Below are positions 1 through 11,025 of a stretch of 64,000 nt of DNA, one piece after another; positions within the stretch are counted from its first letter, which is position 1, and every line of letters begins with the position of its first letter. This DNA is from Platycnemis pennipes (taxonomy: Eukaryota > Arthropoda > Insecta > Odonata > Platycnemididae): NCBI GenBank assembly GCA_933228895.1, contig OW121846.1, positions 9,703,915 to 9,767,914 of the forward strand, written 5' to 3'. A program made the position numbers and the translations under genes. The notes beneath the pieces were generated by a model that did no database searches, was not told the origin of the DNA, and saw nothing but the letters and a program-made list of their open reading frames with translations.

Positions 1-316
1 GTCCACTACTCCACTCTGTTATTGTTATTACTATTATGTCATTAATTTGCCTTTAACTTAATTTTGCCTACTGTGTTTTATATGTTGCGTAGGGTAGCCA
101 TAACTTCTGTATTGGATGTCAAATGTATGTACTATTAACTGTTTGCTCACATTGGTGTGAAGTCTTTATTAATAATATTTTAAAAAATCCTTCCTTTAAG
201 GGTCCTTTATCCCGACATTAAACACAGCTTTCACCTTTTTAAAACGATTTTATTTACCGTATTTGTCAATTTTAAACACCGCTTTTGATAATTTTTATTT
301 ACCATTTTTCGGTGTC
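1..316. repeat. Direct repeat, copy 1 (partner at 35704)
   Basis: AT-rich sequence that recurs in the same orientation at 35704-36016 with small gaps, for example the shared stretches around TTAATTTGCCTTTAACTTAA and ACACAGCTTTCACCTTTTTA. No coding capacity. The left limit may lie outside the window. Probably a dispersed repeat of unknown class. Confidence 0.75.
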
Positions 317-799
317 TCGACTTATTAGTTACAAATGTGGGGGAAAAAGCTCTGAATAACTATAGTTACAGACCCTGGAATTAGTGATGATAAAATAGTG
401 CATGCAAAATTTATCCTAGCCGTACGAAGGCATTATGAATCAAAGAGGATGGTTTACTTGTCTGGTAGGGAAAATGGGGCATGAAAGAGTTGAGGGAATC
501 ATTTAACGTATTTAGCGAACAAAGCAAATGATTAGATACAGAAGAAATTTCTACCTGCCACACGCATTTATAATGGCTTGCAGGGTATTATGTAGATCAA
601 GATTCGTAGAAAGCATTTCTTGTGGTCGCCCGCGAAGTAATTAACAAATACATACCAAGTAAATTGACCATTTATAGTACAGAGCCAACGTGGTATATAT
701 CGCGGAGGTCAGGAAATCATTAACTTAGATAATTGTAATATCTAAGTACCCTATGGATTCAACGCTTTCAATAATTGTTTTCCCTATAGTATCCACATC
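317..799. other. Unassigned DNA with LINE-A tail fragments
   Basis: No gene. Contains a plus-strand LINE-A 3' tail at about 555-597 (CTGCCACACGC ... GCAGGGTATTATGTAGAT) and a minus-strand scrap at 720-785 matching the LINE-A segment at 1525-1560 (ctaagtaccYtatggWttcaacgctttc). The rest is unrecognised. Confidence 0.5.
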
Positions 800-1687
800 T
801 ACGCGATACCCTGTGGCCACCGCGAGGTTGTGTGGCAGGGGGCGATGATCTCCAAAACATGCATCATTGACCTGCAGCTAGGGTACTACATGAAAACGTG
901 CTAATGATGAGGGTCACATGCAGCTACATGGTTAGTATCTACATATTAATAAGGGATTGATTGTTAATACATGCATCATGCACTGCTCAACAAAGTTTTG
1001 CCTTCCTATCCCTTTGATATGTTGCCTATTGAGTTCTCTTATAGTACGGTGGAAAAATTACATTTGGAATCTATCAGTACGACAATCTATCTCACTTATC
1101 TTATTTATCTGGTCGAATCTAGCATACCATGCTGGTTTTTTGCTATATATATAACATCTTCAGTAAAGCTTCCAGTTTTAAATTTCTGCAACAAATTTAA
1201 TCTGTATTTTAACATTCGATCTAATAATGATTCCCCACCTAATTCTTGTATTAATCTGATACACCACTAAACCTATCGCAACACCTTTTAACAAACCTAG
1301 CCGCTCTACGTTGAACACTGTCTAGCTCTCTGATCAATCTCTTTCATTCGGATCCCATACACTGGCTATATAATCAAGCCTAACTAGTGAAAAGTAACAT
1401 CGATTTTTTATCTTCTTATCACATTTCCCAAGTACTCTTTTAATAAATCCCAGCTTTCCCTTGTCTCGGCTGTATGTTTCCCGGATGTCTTCCCCACGAT
1501 AAATCATTAGTGATCGTTACACCTAAGTACCTTATGGTTTCAACGCTTTCGATCTTCGTGTCACTAATGCTCTAGAGTCGCTCTATCGAATTATTCCTCA
1601 TCCAAAAAGTAATAGCCACACACTTTTTAAGGTTAAGTTCTGCCATTTATGTTGCCAGTTTATCGGTCAACTGCCATTTGTCGCACC
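800..1687 (-). pseudogene. LINE-A copy 1, C-terminal part and 3' tail
   Basis: Continuation of the reverse-transcriptase relic at 5390-6016. Minus-strand reading gives MAELNLKKC, then YLGVTITNDLSWGRH and a degraded RRAARFVK motif, the typical C-terminal region of jockey/CR1-type non-LTR elements, followed by a tail with CCCCTGCCACACAACC and the GTAGATGTGGAT end. Many stops and frameshifts. Removing the hAT element between the two 8-bp duplications restores DWCDKWQLT across the junction. Confidence 0.8.
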
Positions 1688-1777
1688 TAGGGCTGGGCGG
1701 TTCTCCGGTGCACCGGTTCAGCGGTTCGGTTTTTTGCAGAACCGGCAGGCCGGTTCAGATTTAGTAAAAAAACCGGT

Positions 1778-1992
1778 GCATCGGGGAAGCGGTTCTGAAG
1801 CGTCGCACCGGGGAAGCGGTTCTGAACCGTCGCACCGGGGAAGCGGTTTTGAACCGTCGCACCGGAGAAGCGGTTCTGAACCGTCGCACCGGAGAAGCGG
1901 TTCTGAACCGTCGCACCGGAGAAGCGGTTCTGAACCGTCGCATCGGGGAAGCGATTCTGAACCGGTGCACTGGGAAGCGGTTCTGAAACACC
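1778..1992. repeat. 27-bp tandem array, eight units
   Basis: Units at 1778, 1805, 1832, 1859, 1886, 1913, 1940 and 1967 with core GGAAGCGGTTCTGAACCGTC; the inner GGTTCNGAACC is a palindrome. Because 27 is divisible by three, several frames on both strands stay open and look like repetitive proteins, but there is no other sign of coding. It is a subterminal array of the hAT element and a likely transposase-binding region by analogy with other hAT elements. Confidence 0.85.
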
Positions 1993-2465
1993 GATGAACG
2001 TTCGCTGCTCGGCTTTCACGCCGCCGCCGTCTCTGCTCGCAGCCGGGTTGGTTTGTGTCGACGCCTGTAAACTTTCCTATTCCCTCTGTGTTATAATTTG
2101 TCTGCCTATCGTCTCACAAATAATCGGCCGCTAGAGTGCAGAGCGAGCACTCGCCTATCTAAAGCATCGTCACATAAGGAACTCAAAGGAATTTTCCATA
2201 GTTTTATGTTATTATGTTTTGTCGACGATTACAACGAATAAGTTCGTTCAGGTGAACAACCAGTTCATAATCATTCAAGTTAGCATGCAGTAGAATTTTT
2301 TATTAAACCAATGCTGTTGGTTTGGGGAGACTTTGTGGAGAAAGGGGCATTGTTTCAAGTTTCTATGTACCCCTGCCACACGTACATAAGAAGCGCCAAA
2401 TGCAAACAAAATTTGAACATATTGACGTTGATTATTAATGTACAATAATGTAATGAAGACATTCT

Positions 2466-2679
2466 CAGTTGGTGGAGGCTCCATGAGGCAACCTTCCCCT
2501 TGCTGGCAGGACTGGCCAGGAAATATCTTGCTATACCAGCAACATCAGCAGAATCCGAAAGAATTTTCAGTTTGGGAGGACTTCTTATAAATAAATTACG
2601 AACGTGTTTACTAGGCGAACACGCCGAAGAATTAATTTTCATTTCCATGAACCAGCGCCATATGCCAGCCGATTTCTAG
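2466..2679 (+). pseudogene. hAT transposase dimerisation-domain relic
   Basis: Plus-strand reading from about 2470 gives RLHEATFPLLAGLARKYLAI then PATSAESERIFSLGG and LLGEHAEELIF, ending at a TAG at 2677-2679. This is the conserved hAT C-terminal dimerisation fold (the W..H...FP.L..LAR.YL.IPATSA.SER.FS pattern). The upstream catalytic DDE part is not recognisable in 1990-2460, so only the last exon or last 70 residues survive. Confidence 0.85.
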
Positions 2680-2689
2680 ATTTAAATTA

Positions 2690-3855
2690 GTAGTAATTGA
2701 AAATTGTAATTTAGCATCTACACTTGTATTAAAATGTAAATTTTGACAATCAATTTGTTCTCAACCTTCAGCACACCCTTCCAGTAATTGATAAAATACA
2801 GCTCCATGTGGAATTAATAGAACAGCATTTTATTTCTTTGAAGAAGCCACTGGGATTTTTACCGAAACAAAAACCAGACATGAAGGAGCATCGTTTGGAA
2901 CTTTAAAAATGTGAAGATAAATATAAGCCCAGGCCTCACCTAAAAACCATTGGCTCCCCAAACATGCTCTACTACTGTACAGTTTAGAAAAGAATGCCTG
3001 CGTCTTTACCCCTCAAGAGTATGCGACGCAGTATATGCGTCCACTCAATTCCATGCCTTCGGGGTAACTTTAATCGAAGGTATTTTAATTGCTCAGGGTG
3101 CTTTAATGGGGAAGGCTTTGAAGACTTAGTGCAGACTTGACGTAAACGTCTTAGCGGATCGATGGCTCTAGCGACTTCCAGTTTTGGGTTTTCTTGTTGT
3201 TTGTCAATCTCTTGCATTCAATTTCGGTATTCGAGGGTTGTCCTTTGAGCTTTTTCAATAGCCACCGTTCCGATCACTTTGTTTCAGCAACTTCAATTGA
3301 AATAAAACCGTCACGGAAAATTAACTCGAAATATTTCAGAACACTAAACTGGCACTATTTATTTACCTACTGAATCACACGTGAAAGGTAAATGATGATA
3401 AGCATTTTCGATATCTTCCCAATTATTTTCTTGCATTAAAAATTAACTGTGAAATTTTTCCTCATCCTGCTAGGAGCAGGAAACCAGAGGGTACACAATG
3501 AAATCCTTGGAAATTGAATCTGAACTGACTTCACTCCTCTCTACCAAAGCGCCTTGCATTTGCTTGTCGGACAACTCACGTGAGCTAGAAGTCATGGCCA
3601 ATTTAAGAGGGATCAGCGAAGAGACGATCCCGAGGCGGAAAAGAATAAATCACCAAAGAAAATACAAGGCGTCAGAGTAAGACCCTCGCGAAGTAATCGT
3701 TGCCATAATGAAAGAGAAAGGAAATGTCGAATAAGAAAGGCAGATATAACTATGGATCACAGACGAGAGGAATCAGCCTCTCCAGACATCTCAGCTCTCT
3801 GGAAGCACGTAAATCAGATCAGATTAAGTGGAAAGAATTCGTCCGTACGTAGACA
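2690..3855. other. Interior of hAT element, no gene recognised
   Basis: AT-rich interior after the transposase relic. It has short open frames (3498-3680 plus, 2984-3217 minus) without known motifs. Nothing else can be supported. Confidence 0.4.
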
Positions 3856-3906
3856 CCAGTCGCTCTGCCTCTAGGGAGCTTTTCATTCACCAAGGATGAG
3901 TTATTA

Positions 3907-4006
3907 ATTTAGCACGACGCGTTTTGTTGCTACAATAGCAATATAATTGAGGCTGATCAAGCCAATTGCTAATGTTGTTTTAACAACGAAACGCGTCGTG
4001 CTAAAT
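3907..4006. repeat. 100-bp hairpin, copy 1
   Basis: Inverted arms ATTTAGCACGACGCGTTT / AAACGCGTCGTGCTAAAT around a short loop. A second copy lies at 4723-4822 in the duplicated unit. Looks like a tiny palindromic MITE captured by the hAT end before it duplicated. Confidence 0.75.
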
Positions 4007-4369
4007 ATATAAATATCCGAGGAAATGTTGCAATGTCTTCATTTAAAAAATAATGTGAATTTCATCGCCGTTCACGCGGCAGGTTCAAATTCGGCAGATC
4101 AACAAATTTAGGTGCATTTTTTAACAATTCAGAAAACCAATTTATGTGTACGCTCAGGCCTCGTACAAAAACCATGCCTCGTACAAAAACCATTGGCTCT
4201 CGCAAACATTCTCACATTTTACCGGAAAGTTTAGGAAAGTATACCCGCGTTATTAAGTAGTATCTTCTTTAAGAAAAAAAAACAAATCTTCAATAAACTG
4301 GTAAATAAAAATTTGACCAAAAACATTTTGGATGAGAAAAGATGCGGTTCACCAGAAAAAATACAGTTT

Positions 4370-4600
4370 AGTACAAAACACCGGTTCATTAGAAAACACC
4401 GGTCCATTAGAAAACACCGGTTCATTAGAAAACACCGGTTCATTAGAAAACACCGGTTCATTAGAAAACACCGGTTCAGCAGAAAAACCGGTTCAGCAGA
4501 AAAACAGGTTCAGTAGAAAAAACCGGTTCAGTAGAAAAAACCGGTTCAGCAGAAAAAAATCGGTTCAGTAGAAAACACCGGTTCGATCTATTGAACCGGT
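4370..4600. repeat. 20-bp ACCGGTTC array, inner
   Basis: About ten units of roughly 20 bp with core ACACCGGTTCATTAGAA, grading into ACCGGTTCAGYAGAA. The ACCGGTTC core also occurs in the left array of the same element, which argues for a shared binding site rather than a random satellite. Confidence 0.8.
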
Positions 4601-4722
4601 GCACCGCCGTCGCAAACGGTTTTTTTCAGAACCGAGAACCGGTTCAGCATTTCCTGCACCGCCCAGCCCTACCAGTCGCTCTGCCTCTAGGGAGCTTTTC
4701 ATTCACCAAGGATGAGTTATTA

Positions 4723-4822
4723 ATTTAGCACGACGCGTTTTGTTGCTACAATAGCAATATCATCGAGGCTGATCAAGCCAATTGCTGATGCTGTTTTACC
4801 AACGAAACGCGTCGTGCTAAAT
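4723..4822. repeat. 100-bp hairpin, copy 2
   Basis: Second copy of the palindrome at 3907-4006 with a few substitutions in the loop. Confidence 0.75.
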
Positions 4823-5164
4823 AAATAAATATCCGAGGAAATTTTGCAATGTCTTCATTAAAAAATAATGTGAATTTCATCGCCGTTCACGCGGCAGGTT
4901 CGAATTCGGCAGATCAACAAATTTAGGTGCATTTTTTAACACTTCAGAAAACCAATTTATATGTACGCCTAGGCTTCGTACAAAAACCATTGGCTCTCGC
5001 AAACATTCTCACATTTTACTGTTCACTTTATTAAAGTATACCCGCGTTATTAAGAAGTATCTTCTTTAAGAAAAAAAAACAAATCTTCAAAAAGCTGGTT
5101 AATAAAAATTTGACCAAAAAAATATTTTGGATGAGAAAAAACGCGGTTCACTAGAAAAAATACA

Positions 5165-5310
5165 GTTCAGTAGAAAACATCGGTTCATTAGAAAACACCG
5201 GTTCAGTAGAAAACACCGGTTCAGTAGAAAACACCGGTTCAGTAGAAAACACCGGTTCAGTAGAAAAAACCGGTTCAGTAGAAAACACCGGTTCGATCTA
5301 TTGAACCGGT
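5165..5310. repeat. 20-bp ACCGGTTC array, outer
   Basis: About seven units with core ACACCGGTTCAGTAGAA. Shorter and more uniform than the inner array at 4370-4600, where an ATTAGAA variant dominates, so the two arrays have homogenised separately since the duplication. Confidence 0.8.
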
Positions 5311-5389
5311 GCACCGCCGTCGCAAACGGTTTTTTTCAGAACCGAGAACCGGTTCAGCATTTCCTGCACCGCCCAGCCCTAGTCGCACC

Positions 5390-6016
5390 AATCTAGAATT
5401 CCATCTAAATCGTTGATAAGCGATTCCCCATCTTCTTCTTTTGTTATATCTCTGTACACTACCTCTTCGTCGGTAAAAAGTCCTAGCTTAATATTTACTA
5501 CGGTACCCAAATCGTTTATGCATAAAAGAAATGGAAGCGAACCTATTACGCTACCCTGGGGAACTCCCGACGTCACTTTGATTGTGTTGGACATGATACC
5601 ATCTATGAAAACCCTCTGCTCTCGTCCACTTAAGAATTCTTTTACCCAACGTACAACGCCTTTATTTATACCAAAACTCTCTAAATTCAAGATTAATTTA
5701 TCATGAGGAACTTTATCGAATGCCTTTTTAAAATCTAAAAATATCACATCTACTTCAGTACCTTTTCGCCGTAGACTAAAATATCGTGTACAAATAATGC
5801 TAATTGCGTCTCACAACTGTTGAATCGCTGATTGTTTATGAGTAATCCCTTACTATCTAAATGCCCCATGATCGAACTGACTTCTATATGTTCAGATACC
5901 TTCCAAGAGATTGACGTGAGTGAAATGGGTCCGTCGTTACTAGGTTATTCCCTATCTCCGCTTTGAAAAATAGGTGTAATGTTAGCTACTTTCCAGTACT
6001 TGGGTACTGTTATGCA
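5390..6016 (-). pseudogene. LINE-A copy 1, reverse-transcriptase part
   Basis: Minus-strand RT of a non-LTR retrotransposon. It starts around VPKYWKVANITPIFQ, continues with DFKKAFDKVPHDKL (RT motif A region), GVPQGSVIGSLPFLLCINDL (motif B) and LFTDEEVVYR in place of the usual F-A-D-D motif, so the catalytic aspartates are lost. Ends in DWCD at the hAT insertion and resumes at 1687. Jockey/CR1-like by motif spacing; the exact clade is not decided. At 6016 it abuts the tail of a second copy. Confidence 0.85.
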
Positions 6017-6665
6017 TCTACATAATACCCTGCAGGCTACCATAAAGGTGTGTGGCAGGGGTTGAGTTATCACCAAACATGCAGTACATATCATGCATAA
6101 ACAGGATTAGTAATAATATACTAGTCTACACTTCAATTTTTAAAGAGAATAAAAATAGCGAAGAAGGCATGCTATATAATACTGTTAGTTGGTTTAGCTT
6201 AAAGTCTTTATACCAACATGCAACTACCTATACTATCCATTGATACATTCGTATTGGATATATTCATATCCCTAATTGTACGAGGAAAAATGGACATTTT
6301 GAATCTGTCAGTTGTGCAATCCATTTATCTAATTTTGTGGTTATGGTCCAGTCTACCATAGTGAGTTGACGTTCGCAAAATATTTTAACGTCATCACTGA
6401 AACATTATCTTGGAATGTATTTAAGAGATTAAGTCTTAATTTCAACCTGCGATCTGACAATGATTCCCATTTAATTCATTTAAAAGACTGATTACGCTAA
6501 TATGGTTATCGTACCGTCCCTTGAAAAATCTTGCCGATCTTCGCTGGACACGTTCAAGTTCATTATTTAGGCCTATTTCATAAGGATCCCATATAGTGGC
6601 AGCGTATTCCAAATGAGGTGTAACAAGGGATACACAAGGGATAAGTGAAATCACCATACATGCAC
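6017..6665 (-). pseudogene. LINE-A copy 2, C-terminal part and 3' tail
   Basis: Minus-strand reading gives HLEYAATIWDPYEIGLNNEL, then ERVQRRSARFFKGRY, the conserved C-terminal region of this LINE family, followed by decayed sequence and the tail GCAGGGTATTATGTAGATG. It lies directly upstream, on the minus strand, of the RT of copy 1. Confidence 0.8.
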
Positions 6666-6829
6666 TACCGACATGTTCTCTGCTTTTACTTTATGGAAAC
6701 AAGTTAGGTATGGGAGTCACGTGCAACCTGATGGAAAGTACCAACTAAATTACGAAGTGATGGCTGGTTAGAAAGATTTTAACTGTGTGTATTTATTTTT
6801 CTTTCACTAGCATGCATAGATTAGTAATA

Positions 6830-7115
6830 TTAAAGCATGCTTCATGTACTACAAACTATTCTAAAACATTTTACCCACCTATCCCAAAGCTATGCGGCTT
6901 ATAGCGTTCTCTTATGATACGCGGAAAATATGACATTTTAAATCTATCGGTACGACAATCTATCCCTCTATTAAGTGCCGTGTCGCACCACTCTTGAATC
7001 GCATCTAAATCCTTGCTGTGAAAAATTGAAGACATTCTTCTTCATTTGAGGTACCCTAGTACACTACCGCGTCGTCTGCAAAAAGCCAGAGCTTACTGCT
7101 AACTACTGTACAGAA
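6830..7115 (-). pseudogene. LINE-A copy 3, internally deleted
   Basis: Minus-strand reading KLWLFADDAVVY (intact F-A-D-D motif) runs for about 30 codons and then jumps to the C-terminal tail segment, skipping the region between, so this copy has an internal deletion. Confidence 0.65.
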
Positions 7116-7369
7116 CTTGAAGTAAAAAAGGAAATCTTAAAATTTTGTTGCTTTTGATGTAGTAATTATTGCTCAGTGAAGAGATTGAATATTATATGCA
7201 TAGTGTAAATATTATAAAACCTTAGGGATAGGCAATTGAGGCGATGTATCCCTTCGGTGTAATCTTTTACTCTCCCTAATTTCTCCTAATTTGAGTTAAC
7301 TATCTCTTAGTAATATTTAATTAGAGCAAACATTCGCCCCGGTAACACATTCTGATGATGGTAATCAGA

Positions 7370-7445
7370 TAGAAATATCAAGTGGAGAGCGGTGTCAAAC
7401 CAATCATACGATTGTTGACTTATAGTGAGGATGAGAAGAGATGTC
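7370..7445 (+). pseudogene. LINE-B 3' end scrap
   Basis: Short match to the end of the second LINE family: GGAGAGCGGTGTCAAACCAA followed by a GTTGACTTA and GAGGATGAG tail, as at 12000-12045 and 51920-51960. Confidence 0.55.
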
Positions 7446-7678
7446 CGACGCAGATGGTGTTGGCTTTCACTTCATTTTTTATGTAAAAATAATTTTTTAT
7501 TTGGGAGATGCTCATTTAATTATAGAAATTTTCATCTAAATAAATAAAACCACGTTGTAGTAACTAAAACGGATATAACCTGATGGTTTAAATGAGTGCC
7601 TTTTGACGTTTCAAGCGGTAACGCATCCTTCCGGTGCCTTTTAAGTAAATTCAAAGCTGATTTGGTTACAAATGACGT

Positions 7679-7803
7679 TAGATAAATATATTAAGAACCC
7701 CTGCGTATTATGCTAAGTTTTTTTCGGATAAACAATATTATAGATAAATATATTAAGAACCCCTGCGTATTATGCTATTTTGAGCAGGTAAACAAGATTA
7801 GAG
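7679..7803. repeat. 62-bp tandem duplication
   Basis: The sequence GATAAATATATTAAGAACCC with CCTGCGTATTATGCTA occurs at 7681 and again at 7742, followed in both by a related AGGTAAACAA/GGATAAACAA segment. A simple local duplication within LINE-A debris. Confidence 0.7.
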
Positions 7804-8180
7804 AGATTAATTATCGTACCGATGGATTTGAAATATCATCTTTCCCGCGTACCATAAGACGGCACAATAGGCAAAATAGCAAAGAGTTAGGTAATCGAGT
7901 AGTCTGTAGTGCATGAAGCATGTTTTAGTATTACTAATCTATGCGTGATAGGGAAATACAGATAAATAGGTACATTTAGTGTAAATCTTTCTAACCAGCA
8001 ATCACTTCGAAACTGTGTAGACACATACCATCTAGTTGCCCGTAAATCCTACACCTAATTTGTTTTCAGGTAGTAGTATCATTGTAGCTCTTAATTCGCA
8101 TGTAAATAGTGCATATGGTGACGTTCACCTTCTGCCACAGACCCTCGCGGTGGCTCGCAGGGTATGTACGGTCGGTTGCA
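7804..8180 (+). pseudogene. LINE-A copy 4, 3' part
   Basis: Plus-strand scrap reading FPRTIRRHNRQNS-like residues that match the C-terminal LINE-A segment, then a tail with TGCATGAAGCATG and the GGTGGCTCGCAGGGTAT end motif. No functional capacity. Confidence 0.6.
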
Positions 8181-8600
8181 GGATATTCAGTAGTAGAATC
8201 GAAAGGGATCTATGACTCTTCCAAATCTTTAATTCAAGGTCTAATTTCATTATTAATTCCAGAACTTACGATGTTAACAGTCCGTTTATGATGTTACGCC
8301 TTTTTTTGGAATAAAATTTCACCATATCACATCATCGTCAGTATCTACTTTTTGCACTGGAGACTTAAATATCGTGAGAAAATTGGCGTGGTCGCACAAG
8401 GGTCATTTACTTCCTCGCTTGCCAGTCATTTTTCCCCAATAACAGCGTAGACTTCTCGTAGAATTCTCCCTCGCCTTCTTTCGAATCCTATTTTCGTAGA
8501 ATTCTTAATCGCCTACCCTCATAGTCTCCCTCATAGTCTAATCTTTGGTCACGAAACAATTAAAACCGGTTAGAACTTCAACGGAATGGATGGGTGACGG
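8181..8600. other. Unassigned DNA
   Basis: No gene, RNA or clear repeat recognised between the LINE-A scrap and the second hAT relic. Confidence 0.4.
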
Positions 8601-8604
8601 GTAC

Positions 8605-11025
8605 GCATGGGCTCCTCGAAAAAAACGAAACGTTTGAAAAAAACGTTTCTTTCATTCGATTTGAAAACAACGAAAAAAAAGTTTTTGTTTACTACGTGAA
8701 AAAAAGTACTATCCTGATTGGTTACTTTGCCGTTGACCTGCCCTAATGGCTTCTATAGAATGTACTTCTCTAGTTATTACAAACGATTAAAAAGGAAACA
8801 TTAGCGTTCATATGTTTGCAAGGCTGATGCGTTGGTCTATAATACTTTGGGAAGTTTCTTCGAGTAATTGGACGCTGAATTTCTTTCCCAAGGGGAGTGA
8901 TATTACCTTGGAATTCATATTCCTTTGCATTACATATTTTCGCTATGTGTGTACTTTTGTGGGCTCCTGTAAGACTGCATTCACTTTGTAGTCCATTCGT
9001 CATCAACTGTTCTCCCAAGCACTGAGAGCCTTCGCGATGCGACAATGTAACTGAAATTAATTAGGCGATTAACACTGCCGTGGCCATCTGTAGTTGAAGT
9101 ATCCTCATATTTGCATGTATGGTTTTATTGACCACATTCTGCAGTTACTAATGATGGGCATTTGTGGCATTCCCGAAATAGATCCTAAAGTTTAGGCAGC
9201 TGTGGATAAAATCAGCGAAATAAGAAGCTCAAATTTCGCAAGTTCTTGGTTTTCAGGTGTTCAAAAGAGCAAAGACATTTCTGTCACTTTAAAAATCCCT
9301 GCAGCAACTCGAGTCACATCCACAGCTTTTGCTCTGGAATCGTTAATTACTACCACGAAGAGTGTGCTGCAACAGATGGCGATTGATGCGAATCCTAAGA
9401 ATCCGTCACCGAGGCCTCGTCACGGCACAAGAAAAGGAATATGTCTGAAGACTTTTGGATTTTTTAAATAATCTGCAAGACGTTCTGAAACCATTAAAAA
9501 CCTACATAATCGACATGGAAACTCATGAGCCACAGCTTAGCCAAGTCTGCTGCATTTTCCTACATCTCTTTGAAAGAGTGAAATATTTTTGTATGATCAC
9601 AACTGAAATTACTGATGGTCGCAGTAGTGAAATAATGAATTTAGTTAGAAAGGGAAGAGCCGTGAGTCTGGCCCATTTGGCGGCTAATTTTTTGATCCCT
9701 GAAGAAAAGGTTCTACCTTGGAACCATCAGAAATTTCTGATGTTTTCGAATTTGTTGATAATCTCGCCAAATCTGATCCCACCTCCAGCGAAGAGAATAT
9801 TGCTGAAATTCACACCGAGATGGCAAACTACATGGCTGACGAAGGTATGTGGAGGGAACCATACGTCATTTCAGTATCTAAAAAACTTTCGCATCTGATT
9901 TTGGAAGGGAATATGCTCACAAAAAAGTCTCACGAGTTGTCATAAAGATTCTTTCGCTTCCACCCGCATCCTCGGCGACGGAAAGAAGTTTTAGGACGCG
10001 TTTTAGGAAATATTCATAACCTAAGAATAAATCGCTTGACTAATGAAATAGCTTTGAAACTTATTTTCATCAAGCACAACTTGAAATTACTAGAAAATGA
10101 GAAATAAAATTTCAAGCGATCATCTCTCGAAAACTGATAATGAGGGAGGGGAAGTTGTTATACCTTGGGTGTAGTTGGTCACATTTCTTCACTTATTTCC
10201 AGTAGGGAATCAGATCTTGATGGCGATGCGGAGGCATTTGAAGACATAGATTCAGACTAATCCAACCCAAAACATAGATGACGGGCCACTTTGGTTCTTT
10301 TGTATCTTTATAGAGTCTTATGCATATTTGGGTTGTGCACTACTGACTATGATTTTACTGCCTAATGATACATGTCTTTAATAAGAGTATGGCTGCAATT
10401 AATTCTGTGGAAGATAATGTCCATGATTTAAAAAAATGATTTAAAAATGTATAAAAAGTCGAATTAATATTTAAAAACTTCGCTCTGCGAAAACTGAAGG
10501 GTTTCTCAGCATTCGTCGATAACAGGTGTCTTTGTTTATATCTATTGAATATTTTGCTCTAAAATGCCGAACAACTTTAATTATAAATGGCTAAAATAAT
10601 GTATTACTTAATACTAATTATTATACTTGTCATAGATATTACATGAAATGACTTCATTTATTCTGTTTCTTTATTGGCTCTTTAATATATGGCGAGTCAC
10701 CAAGATTAATGTGTTCGAGACCATTGAGTATTCACATGTGATTTTCAACACGTCATATTCCTCATTGTGCATACATTTTGTAATAATCTCACATCGTATA
10801 TTTAAATTTTTCTTTGAAGAACTGTTACTTGGAACAGGTAATGAATCAGTTTATATTGCCCAGGAATAATATAGACATAAATATATAAACAACATGCATT
10901 TCCACGTAAAAATAATTGAAATATAGGAATAAAATGTAAAAAAAACGTTTTTATGATGAAAACGTTTTTCATTCAACGTTTTAAAGCGTTCGCATGAAAA
11001 AAACTTTTTTTTTCATCACTAGTGG
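8605..11025 (+). mobile_element. Second hAT relic (approximate limits)
   Basis: Plus-strand pieces of an hAT transposase lie at 9202-10130: VLKPLKTYIIDMETHEPQLS, and after a frameshift LSLPPASSATERSF plus LRINRLTNEIALK, the C-terminal dimerisation motif. The outer parts are AAACGTTT-rich in inverted sense (near 8620-8690 and 10935-11010), typical of decayed hAT ends. No convincing 8-bp duplication was found, so the limits are approximate. Frameshifts and stops throughout; inactive. Confidence 0.65.
9202..10130 (+). pseudogene. hAT transposase pseudogene
   Basis: Three frames must be joined: residues around SNFASSWFSGVQKSKDISV (9202-9471), the VLKPLKTY segment with a long alpha-helical region (9455-9898), and the dimerisation region SLPPASSATERSF at about 9950-10000, followed by NRLTNEIALKLIF. 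The last motif corresponds to IPATSA.SER.FS of active hAT proteins. At least two frameshifts; the DDE catalytic residues cannot be assigned with confidence. Confidence 0.7.

Larger units (their letters stand above)
3856..4671. repeat. hAT right-end segment, inner copy
   Basis: Unit of 816 bp starting CCAGTCGCTCTGCC and ending with a complete terminal sequence CCGCCCAGCCCTA. The same unit follows directly at 4672-5381 (710 bp). Differences between the copies are mostly array length and a few substitutions. Each contains the 100-bp hairpin, an array of ACCGGTTC repeats and a full right terminus. Confidence 0.85.
1688..5381 (+). mobile_element. hAT-family transposon with tandem-repeat ends
   Basis: A 3694-bp element with inverted ends TAGGGCTGGGCGG / CCGCCCAGCCCTA, flanked by the exact 8-bp duplication GTCGCACC at 1680-1687 and 5382-5389; an 8-bp duplication is diagnostic for hAT. 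A transposase C-terminal dimerisation relic lies inside at 2466-2679. The left end carries eight 27-bp repeats and the right end two arrays of about 20-bp units, all with ACCGGTTC-like cores. The right-end segment is present twice in tandem (3856-4671 and 4672-5381), so there are two right termini. It sits inside a LINE-A copy. Non-autonomous now. Confidence 0.88.
4672..5381. repeat. hAT right-end segment, outer copy
   Basis: Second copy of the 3856-4671 unit, about 100 bp shorter because its array has fewer units. Its last base is the true element end next to the GTCGCACC target duplication. Confidence 0.85.

Noticed and set aside
1687..2019. Open frames on both strands with repeated GSGSEPSHRR or VQNRFSGAT-like units
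   Set aside because: They arise from the 27-bp tandem array of the hAT end; open in several frames because the unit length is a multiple of three, with no start context or conserved domain.
4231..5396. Frames with repeated NRCFLM / ENTGSL units
   Set aside because: Translation of the 20-bp ACCGGTTC arrays, not a protein gene.
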